DNA of 11,497 bases, from positions 1 through 11,497 of the forward strand of contig DXLY01000049.1 in the NCBI GenBank assembly GCA_019414465.1. The letters are read 5' to 3'. This document shows positions 1 to 5,594 of this stretch, in pieces. The stretch comes from Collinsella sp. Lineage in GTDB: Bacteria; Actinomycetota; Coriobacteriia; Coriobacteriales; Coriobacteriaceae. The position numbers and the translations under genes were made by a program. Within the stretch, counting starts at the first letter, position 1, and each line of letters opens with the position of its first letter. The notes below the pieces were generated by a model. The model searched no databases. It saw only the letters and a program-made list of their open reading frames with translations, and was not told the origin of the DNA.

Positions 1-211
1 CAGCAGCAGGCTTGGCCGTGCGGCGCGTACGCTTGGGCTTTGCCGGAGCAGCCTCCTCACCAGTTGCAGGCACGGCCTTCTCAGCCGTTGCAGCCTTAGG
101 CGTCTCAGGAGCCGACGTTTGCGCGGGCGCCGCGACTTGGTCCGACGCAACCGGTGCAGCGGGAGCGGCTTGCGTCGTCGTTATTTCGTTTTCTTGCTGT
201 TGATCAGACAC
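1..211 (-). CDS. rho: Probable transcription termination factor Rho, N-terminal fragment (runs off the window)
   Basis: The minus-strand frame opens at a GTG (211-209) and reads VSDQQQENEITTTQAAPAAP, then an Ala/Pro/Thr/Glu-rich stretch, then a basic block KPKRTRRTAKPAA, and leaves the window after 70 codons. An in-frame TGA three codons before the GTG makes this the only usual start. No strong Shine-Dalgarno is visible; AAGAAAG lies about 13 bases upstream. Low-complexity, acidic-then-basic N-terminal extensions are typical of actinobacterial Rho, an RNA-dependent ATPase helicase that ends transcription. The neighbourhood supports this: argS lies just upstream on the same strand, and argS followed by rho (with threonine genes between) is a known actinobacterial order. 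The helicase core is outside the window, so the call rests on the N-terminus and position. Another protein with an Ala/Pro/Lys-rich N-terminus, such as an RNase E/G, is possible. Confidence 0.58.
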   Translation of the reverse strand, partial: MSDQQQENEITTTQAAPAAPVASDQVAAPAQTSAPETPKAATAEKAVPATGEEAAPAKPKRTRRTAKPAA

Positions 212-335
212 AGTGTTTGCTCAACTTTCTTTTCAAGCCCTGTGATCACATGCTCCCTGCATAAACCTTCAGGGCGGCTAAACAGTCTAGTTCCGTTCAA
301 AACGACGGACATCATTGATCTGTATCGAGATGATT

Positions 336-363
336 GCGCTATATACGCAGCGTTAGTGTAACA
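336..363 (-). promoter_or_regulatory. Weak candidate promoter for the rho-like gene
   Basis: On the minus strand TACACT (a reasonable -10) lies about 16 bases after a poor -35 match, TTGCAG, in the AT-richer part of the gap. It would give a 5' leader of roughly 130-140 bases before the GTG at 211. A long leader fits the known autoregulation of rho in other bacteria, but no conserved element is recognised here. Other AT-rich hexamers in the gap could serve equally well, and the coordinates are approximate. Confidence 0.22.
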
Positions 364-464
364 CAACCGCCGCCACCTGCAACTTAGTCATTGGGAACGC
401 TCTTAAACGACTAGTCAAAAGGGACACTCTTTGGTTTAACACCCACAAATCTGACTGCCTCCGC

Positions 465-617
465 CAAAACTATGGCGGTTTACTACGATGAATCGCTCAA
501 CCGCGACCACTCCGAAACTTGTTGAACTAAAACCGCAGGTAGATGCCTTGCACTTTTTGCGAAAAGCCGGCGTGGTTGGAATTTCTCATTTCATCGTAGT
601 AAACCGGCATAGTTTCG
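465..617. repeat. 28-bp imperfect inverted repeat pair with 97-bp spacer
   Basis: The arm at 465-492 and the reverse complement of the arm at 590-617 match at 26 of 28 positions, differing at 466 and 475. The shared core includes CGGTTTACTACGATGAA. Both arms contain an ATG that opens the same short reading frame outward-in: MAVYYDE on the plus strand (from 472) and MPVYYDE on the minus strand (from 610). The central 97 bases show no strong pairing. It could be a MITE-like element, two opposed copies of a dispersed repeat, or a structured RNA. I associate the VYYDE unit with Collinsella intergenic repeats, from memory only. Confidence 0.8.
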
Positions 618-661
618 TATTTCCAGCAGTTCCAAATTCGTCAATACGTCGGCGTTTGCAA

Positions 662-692
662 AAAGCCCGACCTCCGTGGGAGATCGGGCTTT
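662..692 (-). terminator. Intrinsic terminator of argS
   Basis: AAAGCCCGA (662-670) pairs with TCGGGCTTT (684-692). A C-A mismatch follows (671/683), then four more pairs (672-675 with 679-682) close a 3-base loop GTG. Read on the minus strand, the stem is followed by a T run (complement of 660-664), as expected for transcripts leaving argS, whose stop codon is at 738-740. The T run on the plus side is shorter, so activity is mainly toward argS transcripts. Confidence 0.85.
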
Positions 693-737
693 CAAGGCTT
701 AGTTAAACCAAGTCTGTACGGTCAAATGACTCGCAGA

Positions 738-2591
738 TTACATCTGCTCGGGCGCGGAAACGCCAACAAGGGTGAGCACCAGGGCGAGCGTCACGCGGAC
801 GGCGTCGCAAGCGGCCAGACGGGCACGCGAAAGCTCGGGGTCGACGGGACGGCCCTCGCTCGGCAGAACCTGGCAGGCAGCGTAGAAGCTGTGGAAGTCG
901 CCGGCGAGTTCCTCAGCAAAGTGCGTCAGACGGAACGGGGCGCGGTCGCGAGCGCAGCTGGCGATGAGGTCGGTGAGCTCGTTGAGCTTACGCGAAAGGG
1001 CGAGCTCGGTCGGGTCGGTCAGCAGCGAGTAATCGACGTTCTCACCGATGGCCTTGGCGGCGACGGCCTTCATGCCCATCTCGTCAGCCTGCTCGGGCGT
1101 AACGTCAGCGGCACGGCGCAGGATGGAGCACACACGGGCGTGAGCGTACTGCACGTAGTACACCGGGTTGGAGTTGTCGCGTTTCTTAACGGCCTCAATA
1201 TCGAAGTCGACCATCTGGTTGGAGCTCTTGGAGATGAGCGTGTAGCGAGCGGCATCGGAGCCGACCTCGTCGACGAGCTCCTGCAGGGTCACCATGGTGC
1301 CCTTGCGCTTAGACATACGGACGGGCTTGCCGTTGCGCAGCAGGTTGACGAGCTGGCCCAGCAGAACCTCGAACTTGCCGGGATAGCCAAGAGCGTCGCA
1401 GACGCAGCGGACGCGCTCGATGTAGCCGTGGTGGTCGGCGCCCCAGATGTCGATGACGTGGTCGACGCGCTGGAACTTATCCCAGTGATAGGCAACGTCG
1501 GAGGCGAAGTAGGTGTACTCGCCGTCGGACTTGATCAGGACGCGGTCCTTGTCATCGCCCAGGTCGGTGGAGCGGAACCACAGGGCGCCGTCCTTGGTGT
1601 AGAGGTAGCCCATCTTGTCGAGCTTCTCAAAAGCGCGGTCGACGGCGGAGGTGCCGGCGGTCTCGCCCTCGGTGTCCTTCACATACAGCGAGCGCTCGGA
1701 GAACCAACGATCGAAGTCGCAGTTAACGGCATGGCAAAGGTCGCGCATGTTGTCGACCATCTTTACATAGCCGCGCTCGCGGAAGCTCTCCATGCGCTCC
1801 TGCGGATCGGCGTTGACCCACTTATCGCCGTCGGTGCGCCAGAACTCGGCGGCCTCGTCGATGATGTAGTCGCCGCCGTAGGAGTCCTTGCCCAGGGTCT
1901 CGGCAAAGTTGTCCTGATACGGATGGGTCTCGGGATGCTCGTCGCTCTCGTCGGCAACAAAGGCGTCGCGGTCGGCGATCAGCAGCTTGTGAGCCTCGTC
2001 GATATCCACGCCCTGCTTGGCGATGATGTCGGCAAGCTGCATATAGCGCGTGCTGATGGAGTTGCCGAAGGTGTTCATCTGAGAGCCGTGGTCGTTGATG
2101 TAGAACTCACGCTGGATGTCGTAACCGGCGTGGTCCATAACACGGCAGAGCGAGTCGCCCAGCGCGGCCCAGCGGCCGTGGCCGATGTGCATGGGGCCGA
2201 CGGGGTTGGCGGAAACGAACTCGACCTGGGTCTTCAGGCCACCACCGACGTTGGACTTAGCGAAGTCCATACCCTTCTCGCGAGCCTCGCCAAAGATGGC
2301 ATTCTTGACGGCAACGGAGAGGTAGAAGTTGATGAAGCCGGGGCCTGCGATCTCGACCTTCTCGATCGCGGGGTCCTCGGGCATATGGGCAACGATGGCC
2401 TCGGCGATCTTGCGCGGGGCGCAGTGGGCCAGCTTGGCGGACTTCAGGGCCATGGTAGAGGTCCACTCGCCATGAGAAGTGTCAGCCGGTCGCTCGATAG
2501 CGCAATCGTCAAGTTCAAATGCGGAAAGGTCGCCGGCCTCCTGGGCCGCAGCAAGCGCAGCGCGTACCAGCTCTTCAATCTTCTCGGGCAT
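738..2591 (-). CDS. argS: Arginyl-tRNA synthetase
   Basis: This cytoplasmic class I synthetase charges tRNA-Arg with arginine using ATP. The 617-residue product has an N-terminal tRNA-recognition region (about 1-105), NPVGPMHIGHGR with the HIGH signature at 135-138, the KMSKS counterpart RMSKR at 425-429, and a DALR anticodon-binding domain from about 478 to the end (YVQYAHARVCSIL). It ends GVSAPEQM, close to the usual ArgS C-terminus. It is somewhat longer than many bacterial ArgS proteins; residues about 205-275 form an acidic, loosely conserved stretch that accounts for part of this. The start was set at 2591 rather than an upstream in-frame ATG at 2681, because an excellent AAGGAGG lies four bases before it and the N-terminus MPEKIEELVRAAL fits the family. 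A terminator follows at 662-692. Confidence 0.98.
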   Translation of the reverse strand: MPEKIEELVRAALAAAQEAGDLSAFELDDCAIERPADTSHGEWTSTMALKSAKLAHCAPRKIAEAIVAHMPEDPAIEKVEIAGPGFINFYLSVAVKNAIFGEAREKGMDFAKSNVGGGLKTQVEFVSANPVGPMHIGHGRWAALGDSLCRVMDHAGYDIQREFYINDHGSQMNTFGNSISTRYMQLADIIAKQGVDIDEAHKLLIADRDAFVADESDEHPETHPYQDNFAETLGKDSYGGDYIIDEAAEFWRTDGDKWVNADPQERMESFRERGYVKMVDNMRDLCHAVNCDFDRWFSERSLYVKDTEGETAGTSAVDRAFEKLDKMGYLYTKDGALWFRSTDLGDDKDRVLIKSDGEYTYFASDVAYHWDKFQRVDHVIDIWGADHHGYIERVRCVCDALGYPGKFEVLLGQLVNLLRNGKPVRMSKRKGTMVTLQELVDEVGSDAARYTLISKSSNQMVDFDIEAVKKRDNSNPVYYVQYAHARVCSILRRAADVTPEQADEMGMKAVAAKAIGENVDYSLLTDPTELALSRKLNELTDLIASCARDRAPFRLTHFAEELAGDFHSFYAACQVLPSEGRPVDPELSRARLAACDAVRVTLALVLTLVGVSAPEQM

Positions 2592-2658
2592 AGATCCTCC
2601 TTGTGTTAAAGCCCCCAAGCTCTTGGTCACTCGTAGGGCAAAAGCCAGAGTTTGTAGC

Positions 2659-2687
2659 ACTCTATCACAAGCGACGGGCACTGTCGC
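2659..2687 (-). promoter_or_regulatory. Candidate argS promoter
   Basis: On the minus strand GCGACA (2687-2682) and TAGAGT (2664-2659) are separated by 17 bases, each a partial match to the sigma-70-type consensus. The implied leader is about 60 bases. The spacing is ideal but the hexamers are only fair. Confidence 0.33.
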
Positions 2688-2875
2688 AGGGTAAAGCTAA
2701 TAGATATTGCATATGCACAAAAATGACTACAGCTTGTATGGAGTCACTCAAAGATGCCAGTCTGCCTGCAGATTATGCAGGCGTTGAAAATGCATAAAGG
2801 TGTGAATGAGCTGCGTCTGTTATCGAATACTCTTACCTATCAGAGTTGTGTGCTTTTCCTGCATAAAGTAAGGGT

Positions 2876-2904
2876 TTGCGCACGTCAGCGTGTTATTCTA
2901 GACA
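2876..2904 (+). promoter_or_regulatory. Candidate promoter of the CarD-family gene
   Basis: TTGCGC (2876-2881) and TAGACA (2899-2904) are 17 bases apart, placing the transcription start near 2911. That gives a short leader of about 23 bases carrying the ribosome-binding site GGAGGT at 2925-2930. The -35 match is moderate. Confidence 0.4.
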
Positions 2905-2933
2905 TACGTAAATTCGTATAAGTTGGAGGTAGC

Positions 2934-3419
2934 ATGTTCTCAATCGGTCAACACGTCATTCATCCGGGCCAGGGAGTCTGCACCGTCGTCGGTTTTAGGG
3001 ACGACACACCGCAGCCCATGCTGCTGCTCGAGACCAAGCAGGGACATGCGCAGACGATCCTCATGTACCCCGTGGCGCAGGCCGACCGTTTGCATGCCGC
3101 CATCTCTCAGCAAGATGCCGAGCATCTGCTGAGCCACTATGACGAGCTGGAGTGCGACACCTTTACCGAGCGCAACAGCTCGCTTGAGGAGACGCACTTT
3201 AAGCAGCAGCTCAAGCTGGGCGCGCCCGAGACGGTCCGCGTGGCAAAGACCATGATGCACCGCATTCGCCAGGCCGAGGAAGCCGATAAAAAGCCCAGCT
3301 CTTACTATATGCGTGTACTCAAGGAAGCCAAGCGCCGCTCCATCGAGGAGTTCGCCGTGGCATTGGGCGTCACCGAGGAGGCCGCCGAAGCCCGCCTAGC
3401 CCAAGCCGCCCTCAACTAA
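2934..3419 (+). CDS. CarD/CdnL-family RNA polymerase-binding transcription regulator
   Basis: The 161-residue protein begins FSIGQHVIHPGQGVCTV, the hallmark start of the CarD/TRCF RNA-polymerase-interacting domain (about 1-70). An all-helical C-terminal region follows (about 80-160). Family members bind the polymerase beta subunit and, in mycobacteria, stabilise open promoter complexes, especially at rRNA genes. The start is supported by GGAGGT three bases before the ATG. The protein contains no tryptophan. In my remembered alignment, the position of the mycobacterial DNA-wedging Trp (context TNWS) is Ser82 here (RNSS), so the promoter-melting mechanism may differ or be weaker. It is monocistronic: its own candidate promoter lies upstream and a strong terminator follows at once. 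Assignment to the family is firm; equivalence to essential CarD is less so. Confidence 0.9.
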   Translation: MFSIGQHVIHPGQGVCTVVGFRDDTPQPMLLLETKQGHAQTILMYPVAQADRLHAAISQQDAEHLLSHYDELECDTFTERNSSLEETHFKQQLKLGAPETVRVAKTMMHRIRQAEEADKKPSSYYMRVLKEAKRRSIEEFAVALGVTEEAAEARLAQAALN

Positions 3420-3431
3420 CCCATCCGCGCC

Positions 3432-3475
3432 AAAAACCACCACAAAGGGGACAGGCACCTTTGTGGTGGTTTTTT
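3432..3475 (+). terminator. Intrinsic terminator of the CarD-family gene (repeat copy A)
   Basis: A perfect 17-bp stem (3432-3448 with 3458-3474) encloses the 9-base loop GGACAGGCA and runs into six T (3470-3475). It begins 13 bases after the stop codon. A run of 34 bases (3433-3466), including the loop, recurs exactly at 4141-4174. Confidence 0.93.
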
Positions 3476-3493
3476 CGTTCTAGTCGTTCTAGT
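3476..3493 (+). repeat. Tandem 9-bp duplication
   Basis: CGTTCTAGT occurs twice head to tail, directly after the terminator T run and about 45 bases before the HD-domain gene. No function is evident. It may be slippage, or part of the upstream region of the next gene, for which I see no clear promoter. Confidence 0.85.
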
Positions 3494-3536
3494 AGTATTC
3501 ATTCTTAGCGATACCTGCGAGCACAAGGAGTCTTTT

Positions 3537-4136
3537 ATGGCAGAGCCACTTTCCGCCGGAATCACCCGCGACCGTGCGTTCGAATTGCTCAACGAGCACA
3601 ATAAGGACCCGTTCCACATCACCCACGGCGAAACGGTCGAGGGCACCATGCGCTACTTTGCGCGCGAGTTCGACCCCGAGAACGAGGAGTTTTGGGGCAT
3701 CGTCGGTCTGCTGCACGACCTAGATTGGGAGGAGCATGAGGACGACCCCATGAACCACACCATCTATGCGGCCGAGATCCTTGAAGGCGAGGGCGCCTCT
3801 CCCGAGCTCATTCGCGCCATCCAGACGCACACGTCCGACTTCAACACCTCGCTGCCCAAACCCGAGCTGCAGATGGAAAAGATCCTGTTTGCCTGCGATG
3901 AGCTCACCGGCCTGATCGGCGCTGCCGTCATCATGCGCCCGAGCAAGAGCGTTATGGACTTTACGACCAAGTCGCTCAAGAAGAAGTTCAAGGACAAGCG
4001 CTTTGCCGCCGGCTGCTCGCGCGACGTGATTTCGCAGGGCGCCGAGATGCTGGGCTGGGAGCTCCCCGAACTCTTCGACCGTACCATCGCGGCCATGCAG
4101 TCCTTCGCCCCCGACCGCGACACCTTTCAGGCTTAA
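3537..4136 (+). CDS. HD-domain phosphohydrolase-like protein
   Basis: The 199-residue soluble protein carries an HD-superfamily metal-binding pattern: His30 (HITHGE), His60-Asp61 in GLLHDLDWEEHED, His98 in QTHTSD, and Asp121 in ACDELTG. Family members are metal-dependent phosphohydrolases acting on nucleotides or signalling phosphoesters. The compact size, with no extra domain, resembles the stand-alone HDIG-type proteins common in gut Firmicutes and Actinobacteria. The substrate cannot be inferred. AAGGAGT precedes the ATG by about six bases and supports the start. The C-terminal third (about 140-199) is helical, with a basic patch SLKKKFKDKR. The gene stands alone between two copies of the same terminator (3432-3475 and 4141-4181). 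It need not be linked in function to proA, which converges on it. Confidence 0.88.
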   Translation: MAEPLSAGITRDRAFELLNEHNKDPFHITHGETVEGTMRYFAREFDPENEEFWGIVGLLHDLDWEEHEDDPMNHTIYAAEILEGEGASPELIRAIQTHTSDFNTSLPKPELQMEKILFACDELTGLIGAAVIMRPSKSVMDFTTKSLKKKFKDKRFAAGCSRDVISQGAEMLGWELPELFDRTIAAMQSFAPDRDTFQA

Positions 4137-4140
4137 TTCC

Positions 4141-4181
4141 AAAACCACCACAAAGGGGACAGGCACCTTTGTGGCGGTTTT
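4141..4181. terminator. Bidirectional terminator between the HD gene and proA (repeat copy B)
   Basis: Bases 4141-4156 pair with 4166-4181 around the loop GGACAGGCA, with one A-C mismatch (4147/4175). Four T follow on each strand. It lies four bases after the HD-gene stop and 15 bases from the proA stop, so it can end both convergent transcripts. Its first 34 bases are identical to copy A. Confidence 0.87.
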
Positions 4182-4195
4182 CGTTTACGAGGGGT

Positions 4196-5482
4196 TTAGG
4201 GGCGGACCTGGCCGGTGCCGCGGAGCTTGTATTTGTAGGTGGTGAGGGCCTCGGCGGCAAAGGGGCCGCGGGCGTGGAGCTTTTGGGTCGAAATGCCGAT
4301 CTCGGCGCCCAGGCCAAACTCGCCGCCGTCGGTGAAGCGCGTGCTGGCGTTGGCGTACACGGCCGAGGCATCGACCGCATCCAGGAAGCGCTCGCAAGCA
4401 TCCGTGTCCTCGGCAACGATGGCCTCGGAGTGCATCGTGCCGTAGCGGTTGATGTGCGCGATGGCCTCGTCCTCGTTTGCCACGACCTTCACGCTCATCT
4501 CGAGAGCCAAGTACTCGCGACCCCAGTCCTCCTCAGTCGCGGCGACGTAGTCATCGCCCTCCACAAAGCCGGCGTCGGCGCACGCGGCGCACGTGGACTC
4601 GTCACCGTGAATGAGCACGCCGTGGTCGTGCAGCACGGCAACGACCGCAGGCAAAAACGCATCGGCCACAGCACGGTCGACCAGCAGCGACTCGGCGGCA
4701 TTACACACGCCCACGCGCTGGGTCTTGGCATTAACGATAATGTTGAGCGCCTTATCAAAGTCGGCGGATTCATGCACGTAGATGTGGCAGTTGCCCGTAC
4801 CCGTCTCGATCACCGGTACGAGCGACTCGCGCACGCAGCGCTGGATCAGACCCACACCGCCACGCGGAATGAGCACATCGACGATGCCGCGGAGCTTCAT
4901 GAGCTCGCCAGTGGCCTCGCGGTCGGTGGACTCGATCATCGACACGGCCTCGCGCGGGAAGCCCTTGGCCTCGAGCGCATCGGCCAGCAGCTCGGCGATC
5001 ATGGCACACGAGTGATAGGCCAGCGAGCCGCCGCGCAGAATGCAGGCGTTGCCGGTGCGGATGCAGATGCCCGCGGCGTCGGCCGTCACGTTGGGGCGCG
5101 CCTCGTAGACTATGGCGACCAGGCCCAGCGGCACACTCACACGGGTCAGGTCCACGCCGCTTGCGAGCACGCGGTGGTCGAGCACGCGGCCCACGGGATC
5201 GGGCAGCTCGGCGAGCTTTTCCAGGCCGGCGGCCATGCCCTCGACGCGCTCGGGCGTCAGCAGCAGGCGATCGAGGAGCCCCGCTGAGGTACCCGCATCG
5301 CGCGCGGCGGACATATCGAGCTCGTTGGCGGCGACGATGGAGTCGACACCGTTGCGCAGTGCTGCGGCCATGGCGCGCACGGCCTCCTGACGCTGCTCAT
5401 CGCTCGCCGTGGCAAGCGAGGCCGACGCTGCCTTGGCGGCAACGGCAAGATCGTGGACATACGTGGCTATATCGACCGACAT
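4196..5482 (-). CDS. proA: Gamma-glutamyl phosphate reductase (glutamate-5-semialdehyde dehydrogenase)
   Basis: ProA reduces gamma-glutamyl phosphate with NADPH to glutamate-5-semialdehyde, which cyclises on the way to proline. The 428-residue length is normal for the family. Visible signatures are VYEARPNVT (about 126-133), the catalytic Cys260 in QRVGVCNAAES, IETGTGNCHIYV (about 225-236) and the C-terminal hallmark GGEFGLGAEIGIST followed by HARGP. AGGAG and AAAGGG upstream of the ATG at 5482 support the start. proB, the preceding pathway step, is 1.6 kb away on the same strand rather than adjacent, and an opposite-strand peptidase gene sits between them. The proA promoter must therefore lie in the 112-base gap to that gene; no clear hexamer pair was identified. 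Transcription ends at the shared hairpin 4141-4181. Confidence 0.98.
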   Translation of the reverse strand: MSVDIATYVHDLAVAAKAASASLATASDEQRQEAVRAMAAALRNGVDSIVAANELDMSAARDAGTSAGLLDRLLLTPERVEGMAAGLEKLAELPDPVGRVLDHRVLASGVDLTRVSVPLGLVAIVYEARPNVTADAAGICIRTGNACILRGGSLAYHSCAMIAELLADALEAKGFPREAVSMIESTDREATGELMKLRGIVDVLIPRGGVGLIQRCVRESLVPVIETGTGNCHIYVHESADFDKALNIIVNAKTQRVGVCNAAESLLVDRAVADAFLPAVVAVLHDHGVLIHGDESTCAACADAGFVEGDDYVAATEEDWGREYLALEMSVKVVANEDEAIAHINRYGTMHSEAIVAEDTDACERFLDAVDASAVYANASTRFTDGGEFGLGAEIGISTQKLHARGPFAAEALTTYKYKLRGTGQVRP

Positions 5483-5525
5483 GGGCGGCCCTTTCTCCTA
5501 GAAGTTTGCAACCATGGTAGCCGAT

Positions 5526-5556
5526 TTGCGCATGGCCTCGCCCGCGGCGGTAGAAT
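5526..5556 (+). promoter_or_regulatory. Candidate promoter of the prolyl-aminopeptidase-like gene
   Basis: TAGAAT (5551-5556) is a good -10 hexamer. TTGCGC (5526-5531) is a fair -35, but at 19 bases the spacer is slightly long. The implied start near 5563 gives a leader of about 32 bases to the ATG at 5595. This placement argues against the longer frame starting at 5514, which would begin upstream of the promoter. Confidence 0.4.
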
Positions 5557-5594
5557 TGGTCAACCCGAAACACCACAACGAATGGAAGTATCAC

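Larger units (their letters stand above)
212..737. other. 526-base intergenic gap between the rho-like gene and argS
   Basis: The gap is clearly more AT-rich than the flanking genes. It holds a possible rho promoter and leader (212 to about 363), a stretch with nothing recognised (364-464), a large imperfect inverted repeat (465-617), and the argS terminator (662-692). Short open frames at 181-366 (minus) and 488-706 (plus) overlap these elements, lack Shine-Dalgarno sequences and are not called as genes. A 10-bp perfect palindrome TGTGATCACA at 241-250 lies in the presumed leader, with no assigned role. Confidence 0.8.
2592..2933. other. Divergent control region between argS and the CarD-family gene
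   Basis: This 342-base AT-rich gap serves two outward genes. It contains a candidate argS promoter, a candidate promoter for the CarD-family gene, a 7-bp hairpin (2764-2770 with 2776-2782, loop GATTA), and five TGCATA/TATGCA hexamers (2708, 2712, 2774, 2791, 2860). TGCATAAAG occurs twice, at 2791 and 2860. No T-box or known riboswitch pattern was recognised. Open frames in the gap lack ribosome-binding sites and are not called. Confidence 0.7.

Noticed and set aside
241..250. TGTGATCACA palindrome as a CRP-type operator
   Set aside because: The half-sites match TGTGA/TCACA, but the 6-base spacer of CRP sites is absent and no second copy is seen.
488..706. 72-codon plus-strand frame in the rho-argS gap
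   Set aside because: It crosses one repeat arm and the argS terminator hairpin, and has no ribosome-binding site.
432..711. 10-bp inverted repeat TTGGTTTAAC (432-441) and its complement (702-711) as outer ends of an insertion
   Set aside because: The match does not extend further, no target duplication is seen, and one such pair in a gap of this size and composition could be chance.
726..2609. 627-codon open frame on the plus strand, opposite argS
   Set aside because: It mirrors argS exactly, has no ribosome-binding site or domain signature, and its Val/Gly/Ala/Leu-rich composition is what the antisense of a GC-rich gene gives.
2603..2797. 64-codon plus-strand frame in the argS-carD gap
   Set aside because: No Shine-Dalgarno, unlike genuine genes nearby, and it runs through the presumed argS promoter and motif cluster.
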